Below are positions 58,136 to 64,000 of a stretch of 64,000 nucleotides of DNA, piece by piece. Position 1 is the first letter of the stretch; each line of letters starts with the position of its first letter. The stretch is from Heliopora coerulea (taxonomy: Eukaryota; Cnidaria; Anthozoa; Scleralcyonacea; Helioporidae). A program made the position numbers and the translations under genes. The stretch lies in NCBI GenBank assembly GCA_030142905.1, contig JASJOG010000043.1, forward strand, positions 1,052,001-1,116,000, given 5' to 3'. The notes under the pieces were generated by a model, which made no database searches, was not told the origin of the DNA, and saw nothing but the letters and a program-made list of their open reading frames with translations.

Positions 58136-59176
58136 TGCTCGACCACTAGTTCTTTATTTGTATACTTTAATTCGTGGTAATCCCATGAAATAAAGGTATA
58201 TTGATGGAATATTTAGGCATTTACACTCTGTCACACCATGTCGAGTCCAGTGTACTGAATGGAAGTAAATTTTATAGTGTCAATGTTCCGCTGCCTCATC
58301 ATTTCAGGGGGTGAGACTGTGTTGGATCTCTAGCAAAAAGGGTAGGGGTCGCAGCCCCACAACCCCTCTCTAATTGCGTCCCTATAATCACCTCGTGAAA
58401 CGGCCGGCGCAAAATTGGCCTGTTGGAAAGGTAAGACGAATATGTACAGCGGGAAGTAAGACTGGTCAAAGTTTAAGTCGCCACTATCAACCTCGTTACA
58501 GTTTCAGAATACCGCTAGTTTGGTTAAGTTCTCAGAATGCTGTGTAAGCTTATGCTCGTTTTCTCGAAAGAGAACAGCAGGAATAATGCCAAACGAATTG
58601 GGCTGCTTAAAGTTTTCAAACACATTGTATGTGTGTACATGATCTAATGGACGCGTTCTAATGTTTTGTGACAACTACACTGAGGCGACTTGTTTCACTA
58701 CGATACTTTTTAAACTTAAATTTCCCAAGAACTTTCCAGCATTAACACTTTTCCCACCGGATAAGACTTCTATTGTTTTACCCTGGCTAAAGGCAGACGA
58801 TTTTACTCGTCAAAGGGAGAGCGGCCGCCTCGAAAGAGTTAAGACATTAACGTCAACATACTTGAATGCTTGTTCCTTGTCACTCCTCAAGTTTGCAGCC
58901 AGACCGGATTCCTTCTTTTCAGCCTCCGACGTACACTGTTGCCATTTGGCAATTTGTTAATTCCAGTTTGTCCTACGCCAGACAATTCTAATGATCAAGG
59001 TGTGACGTCTCAGAAACCTGCCGTACAGGTAGAAGGTTAAAAGTTGAGCCCTTCAAGGAAACGGAAACTAGTAATGGTATTCGGAACAACTACAAATGTG
59101 GCTGCAAAATCCGTAATACTTTTAAAAGTAGATAATACTTGTCATAGGTTGTTTACTCATTTTTGGGCAGCTGCCG

Positions 59177-59331
59177 CCAATGAAAGCTCTTGCAGTCATT
59201 AATGAAAGAGAATTAATCGACTCATCCATTTCAATCACTGAGGAGCTGAAGAAATGTCATGGATTTCGCGTGGTGGACATTACAACGGGCTTTTCCCTCT
59301 TAAATGAACAATATTCCTTACTTCAGAATTA
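59177..59331 (+). other. Open plus-strand patch, possible terminal exon or gene remnant
   Basis: After the acceptor-like TTTTTGGGCAG, a 50-odd-codon frame reads LPPMKALAVINERELIDSSI and ends in TAA after LLNEQYSLLQN. The amino-acid composition is protein-like, but I see no family match and no upstream partner. Confidence 0.2.
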
Positions 59332-60946
59332 AAACTGAGCGCACACCGAGGTGCCAGTATAGTTCACAATTTCGAGTGAAAGTTGTTTTGAGCTACTGGC
59401 GCTAACGGCACCACTTTCATTTTCTTCCCGACGCCGTAGACAAGGTATGGCAATGCAAATATTGTCTTTTTAAATTATGTAAATGCGGGGAAATTTACTT
59501 AGATTTTTACCTTCCTTATCAACGGATATGTTGTATTAAAATGAAAGATTTCGTGACTTGTCTTACCAGCTCAAACTACGATCTCTCTGCGTTGGGATTT
59601 ACGTTATTGAAGTCCTCAAAGAAAGGTTTCTCTGGACCGATACTGCTTCTCTTCTCAAAACTCACTGCTGGTCATTGCGGTCAAACTTTTCCGAACGTTT
59701 TTTAATTATATCTCCAAAATTGAAATATCATGGCAACTACTATTAAAATTTGTCCGTTGCCATGCAAAGTTTTCCACACAGATTAAAGTTAATTCACCCT
59801 CTTATAAATTATGAATTCAGACACAATTTGTAAAAAAAAAATACAAGGTTATTTGTTACAGGAATGAAGAGTAAAATTGCCATGTTTTCAAAATAGCTTG
59901 ATGTTCACTTTCATCTTTTAAAAAGTAATTTTCCACAAATGTGTAACTTGAGCCTTTGAATGGCTGAAAGGCGTGTCTATAACCAGATAAAAATTGTGAT
60001 TTGCAGCTGGACAGTGCTATGAAAACTTAGATTTGATCATCCTAGTAAAAAGCTGTACTTTGTATCGGTTAATTATTTTATAAAAGAAATGGAAAACCTC
60101 GTCCTTTGTTCCTGTGGTATGTCAAAGACACTTGCCCGACTGGAAGAACTTGAAGGGGGCTGCCTCATCACAACAGTGCACCTAGGATTTTTATAAGGGG
60201 GGGGGGGCTGCAATGTTAAATAAGCCTTCGTTGGGAAGGCTCTGGAGGCGTGCTCCCCTAGGAATATTTTAAATTTTATAAGTCTCTACAAGGGGAATTC
60301 TGGCATTACGAATTGATGGTCCTTACACACAATCCACTAGTGAGGTGACGGAGAAATTATCGCATTTCACAGCCGTCGGTCATACTTATCGCACCGTACG
60401 CTTTTAATTTTAGGTTACATTTTTTGTTATTTTTTTTTGTGGACGCAAATAGAAATCATCTTTTGGCTGCTAAGGGAGTGGCTTCAGTCCCCTACACCTT
60501 CTTTCATTAAGGCTTAAGCTTCCTCCGTTTTTGGAGCTGCTAACGGTGGGGCTGAAGCCCCTTAAGCCTCCCCCCACTGGGTGCTACACTGATTCATGAT
60601 CCCAACACCAAATTCTTTCCCTCGAACTTCCACTGGTATTTTAGTAACTTTTTGGACGTGGATAACCATGGGAGGTCGTTGTAAGCTTCGTTTTTGCCGG
60701 CGGTCGCAATCGAGGGTTCATCAGCTTAGATAAGGACATCACCCACCGAGAGATCTTCAATGGCAAATATTTCACCAGATGAAATCGGATTACCGTTAAT
60801 TTGGCTACAATAATTGAGCATTATACCTCGCTACACAATGAGGGATTCATTCACAATTATAAAGAAAATATATATTTACAACCGTTTCATTTCGTTCCAA
60901 AAGGCAAAAACGATAATTACAACATGTAGTCACTCCCGAAATATTT

Positions 60947-63381
60947 TTATGATTCTAACAAATCGCTGGCATTAACTTTAGTTTCGTTCGTTGGTTCAAA
61001 TACAAGATATCTTTCATTCAAATCTGTCTTAGTTTTCTCATCTGGTGAATCTGACCTCACTGAATCCGAGTTCTCAGATTCGAGGTCGTCATTAGACCCC
61101 ATGCTTCCCTCCGAGGAAGCGCTATTCAAGTCCAACGGTAAACGTGATCGTTCCATGTTGAGGGTCATTGGCGTTGAGGGTTGGGACATAACAGAACGAG
61201 CGCGAAATCCTGCGAGGATTGGATCCCAACCTCGCCTCGAGCTCGCACTGGATTTCAGTGACCTTCCAGTCTGCGGTGTTTGCGTACAGCGGGATTCTGT
61301 GCTTTCATCGACGGCGATCATTCTTTGATAGTCTTTTTCGTAAGTTTCTTCCTTGTCCCGTTCCAAGATGGACGACACTACGTTACTTTTGTTGCATAGT
61401 CGCTTCACTTCCGCGCGAATCACGTTGATCATTTCTACGTCGCCAGTGAATTCAACGTTGAGAGATTTTAATGCGGTGCGAGCCTCACTAAGTGAAGAAG
61501 GAAATAACCACTATCAACAGAATTTTTAATAACTTTGAAAGAACACAACTATAACTGAAGTGGCAGCGCCCGTTCGTGGGCATGGGGCGCTTCAATTGGA
61601 AGTTTATAGAAGTTTGTGTCGAATTTTCCACACAGATATCCTACGATACCATTTTAAGCAAGCAAAGTGGGAGATGTGTTGTCTGAAACTACATATAAAA
61701 CCCTTGCTATACCTGACATTATCGGCTTTTGTGTTTAAGTGAATCGTGAATTTGAACTAGTCGTGTCTAATATATCTGAAAAAGATTAATTCGTACTTTA
61801 AATAAAAGTCAGGTTAACTAAAACTCGACCTTTTCCAGGTTCAAATGATAGAATTTTCCTTTTGACGAGACAGGTGTCCCCGTTACGTCAAACCACGTGA
61901 TTTCCCACCTCTCATACACCCGGAATAAAATCCCTTACGAACTTAGTTAAAAACCCAAGAAGCTTATCGATCTGCCATCACCGACCTGCGCACAACTTCT
62001 TCTGTCTCCACCATAACTCGATCCTGAAGAACGCTCAAGATGCGACTGTCTTTTAAACCAAGTTGCGCCACGGCTTTACAAGCCTCAGCGCGGACAGCGG
62101 CTAAGTTACTGTAGCGCATGCTCCACACCAACATATCAACAATATCATCTGTGATTACTCTTATGGCTCCAAGGGCTACAAAAGGTTGGAAATCAAGTTA
62201 TATGTTATACATCCCGAAAATGACGCTCAAGAGCTGCTTTTTGCTGTATTTGATTTGTACCTCTCTTCTGTCAAAAACTGTTAACACGACATGTGCGAAC
62301 GTTTACCAAGCTCGAATCCTCAGAAAACGTTTCAGAGAGATAGACTGGGATCGAAACTGTAACCTTTTGGAGACCAATGTGACACTCAGACCCAGGCGTG
62401 CGCAACCTTTTTGATCTGGCGAGCTGCGTTGCCAGCTTAGAGTTGTTGGCAGGCCACCAGTTCATGAAGCGTGAAAAGCCTGTCACAGTGTTCGGTGTTG
62501 GTTGACCTCAAGCATACAATAGATGCAAAAATTGTATATAGATGAAAAATGATACGAAAGTAACATTACCTTTGATGGCATGTGCTTTTACCTTCCAGCT
62601 TTCATCCTCATTGGCCAACCTAACTAACGAAGCAATGATGTCCTCGTGTGGGGTGTTGATAACCGCTGCAGCCTTTCACAAGGGAAAATATGAAAGGATA
62701 AAAGATTTAAGTCGAGATGTTACGGGAGAGAAACGTAGCGTAAATCTATTCTACACGTTTCATTCATTCATTTATGAAATACAGTGAACTCCCTCTGTCC
62801 GTCTTGGAGGGAGATAACGTAATATGACACCGGCCATCAGGATTAAAGCGATTAAGCCTCGCTCACTCAGCGCACGTCTTTCTGTCATGAGAGAAAGGTA
62901 CTTACGTTTTAAGCGAAAGCCTTTCAATGTATGTGAGTTTGTTAAACACACGACAAAGAATTTGCTAATTTTTGGAACACAAGTTTTCGTTATCGTGACA
63001 TATTCAAATTTCATCATCCAAGTCTATTGGTCAGCCATTACTTGTCCGCTTTGGGAGGTATTTTGAATCTTTTTCCTCTCGAAAACTGTTCGTTGTCTTT
63101 CTTAGAGAGAGTTTGGTAATGGTGAAATAATCGATACACGGCCTGGACCAAACTTGGTGTCAGTCTTAGAGATGTTCCTGTTAAGAGGGAGGTCACTGTA
63201 CAAAACGTCCGAAATAGGGTAGAATGGATTACATATGTGAAAAAAACGACAAAATTCCAAATTATTATATCTAAGCTGTACTTACCACTGCTGCTTCGAT
63301 TCTTACGGAAACAAATTCATTGGTGAAACATGACAGAAAAGCTGGAAGTAAGCAAGTGGTCATGACACCAAGATCTGCCAA
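60947..63381 (-). CDS. HEAT-repeat protein, 3' part only (HEATR4-like, tentative)
   Basis: Exons visible: 63381-63286, 62672-62570, 62175-61986, 61487-60947, in phase; the gene continues past the right edge. The product shows three to four HEAT-type helical pairs, for example SVRIEAAVAAAVINTPHEDI, ESWKVKAHAIKALGAIRVI and SNLAAVRAEACKAVAQLGL, each followed by a second helix. The last exon ends the repeat region at EVKRLCNKSNVVSSIL and then has about 130 residues of low-complexity, Ser/Glu-rich tail without a recognised domain. The arrangement reminds me of HEATR4-type proteins, but I cannot exclude another HEAT/armadillo family. The acceptor of 62672-62570 is weak. Function unknown; HEAT repeats are protein-binding scaffolds. 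Confidence 0.75.
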
Positions 63382-64000
63382 CTGGTATAAGGAAAAAATA
63401 ACTTCAAAATTTAAGAAATCTGAAATTTGTCTCACAAAGGAAGTTCAAATATTCTAAACACGGTTTTCAAATACGTTGATACCATGGTGATTGGTAATTT
63501 ACGATAAAGTAAGAGAAAATGAAGATGAAATATACGCACTAAAGAGGTATTTGAAAACCGTGTTTAAATTTGTTACCACGACAAAATCGCTGTTTCAAAT
63601 ATTCCAGTTATAACAGTTGTACCTAAACGCAAACATGCATTCTCAAGCCTCTTTTCTGAGACAAATGTTTGAATTTCTGAGTACCAGGGAGAAATAGAAT
63701 ATGTAATTCCAAAGGCCTGTTTACATTTGGGAGTTTGTACCTCGAGATTGACATCTTGGAGTATGTATTAAGCTGACTAGAGCATCGAGGACAAACTGGA
63801 GTGAATAATATGCGGATATCCTTACTGCATAGACAGTCATGGGTTTATAGCATACACCTGGGGACGGTTGTTTGATTCACGATTAGCGCTAATCCATGAT
63901 TACCAGTTCACCTGTTGTGTTGGTTTCTTTTATTTTGGTTGAATTATCTCGTTCAGATTACACAGCTCAAAGCGTTTTTGTATACACCCGAAACCTGTTA
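63382..64000. other. Right edge: intron of the HEAT-repeat gene with repeats
   Basis: Holds a foldback repeat at 63455-63580 (partner of 45325-45425; its ends CTAAACACGGTTTTCAAATA and ATTTGAAAACCGTGTTTAAA are inverses). It also holds the second copy of the 27640-27790 repeat at 63740-63870. No exon recognised before the window ends. Confidence 0.6.

Larger units (their letters stand above)
51108..60946. other. Gene-poor interval of about 9.8 kb
   Basis: Mostly AT-rich sequence and repeats: a tRNA-like fragment (51542), a tandem array with an inverted unit (52080-52565), a Tc1 relic (52836-53469), dispersed repeats (53600-53800), (TA)n and its companion repeat (57441-57810), a SINE-like sequence (58000-58130), and hairpin-repeat copies near 58770 and 58960. 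Two plus-strand patches (56364-56454 and 59177-59331) look like isolated exons but I cannot join them to a gene. Confidence 0.55.

Overview
The window is animal nuclear DNA, most likely from an anthozoan cnidarian such as a stony coral. The grounds are spliced metazoan genes with GT-AG introns, small exons separated by AT-rich introns, many hairpin mini-transposons, tRNA-derived repeats and (TA)n or (CAA)n microsatellites. The organism call is inference. There is no operon, CRISPR array or other prokaryotic feature.

Layout, left to right. (1) 1-19695, minus strand: a FAM193-family gene, 21 exons resolved, with its 3' end beyond the left edge. (2) 19696-21728: spacer holding the FAM193 upstream region, a hairpin element and a decayed tandem array. 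(3) 21729-39196, minus strand: complete PAN2, the catalytic subunit of the PAN2-PAN3 poly(A) deadenylase, in 33 phase-consistent exons (about 1160 residues). One exon adds a CCCH zinc finger. (4) 39197-39583: a short head-to-head promoter. (5) 39584-43996, plus strand: complete MLH1 (mismatch repair), 5 exons, about 734 residues. (6) 46289-47093, plus strand: a small Ly6/uPAR-type GPI-anchored protein. (7) 48597-51107, minus strand: a second Ly6-type protein with a long Ser/Thr-rich mucin-like stalk, convergent with the first. (8) 51108-60946: about 10 kb with no gene I can support, mostly repeats, including a dead Tc1 element. (9) 60947 to beyond the right edge, minus strand: the 3' part of a HEAT-repeat protein.

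The genes share no pathway. FAM193, PAN2 and MLH1 act in p53-linked regulation (by human homology), mRNA deadenylation and DNA repair. The notable gene-level points are the PAN2-MLH1 shared promoter, the zinc finger in PAN2 and the Ly6 pair.

Exon models were built by eye from splice sites, reading-frame continuity and remembered family sequence patterns. Internal exon borders of FAM193 and PAN2 chain in phase from end to end, which is strong support. Transcript starts, UTRs and polyadenylation sites are mostly unresolved.
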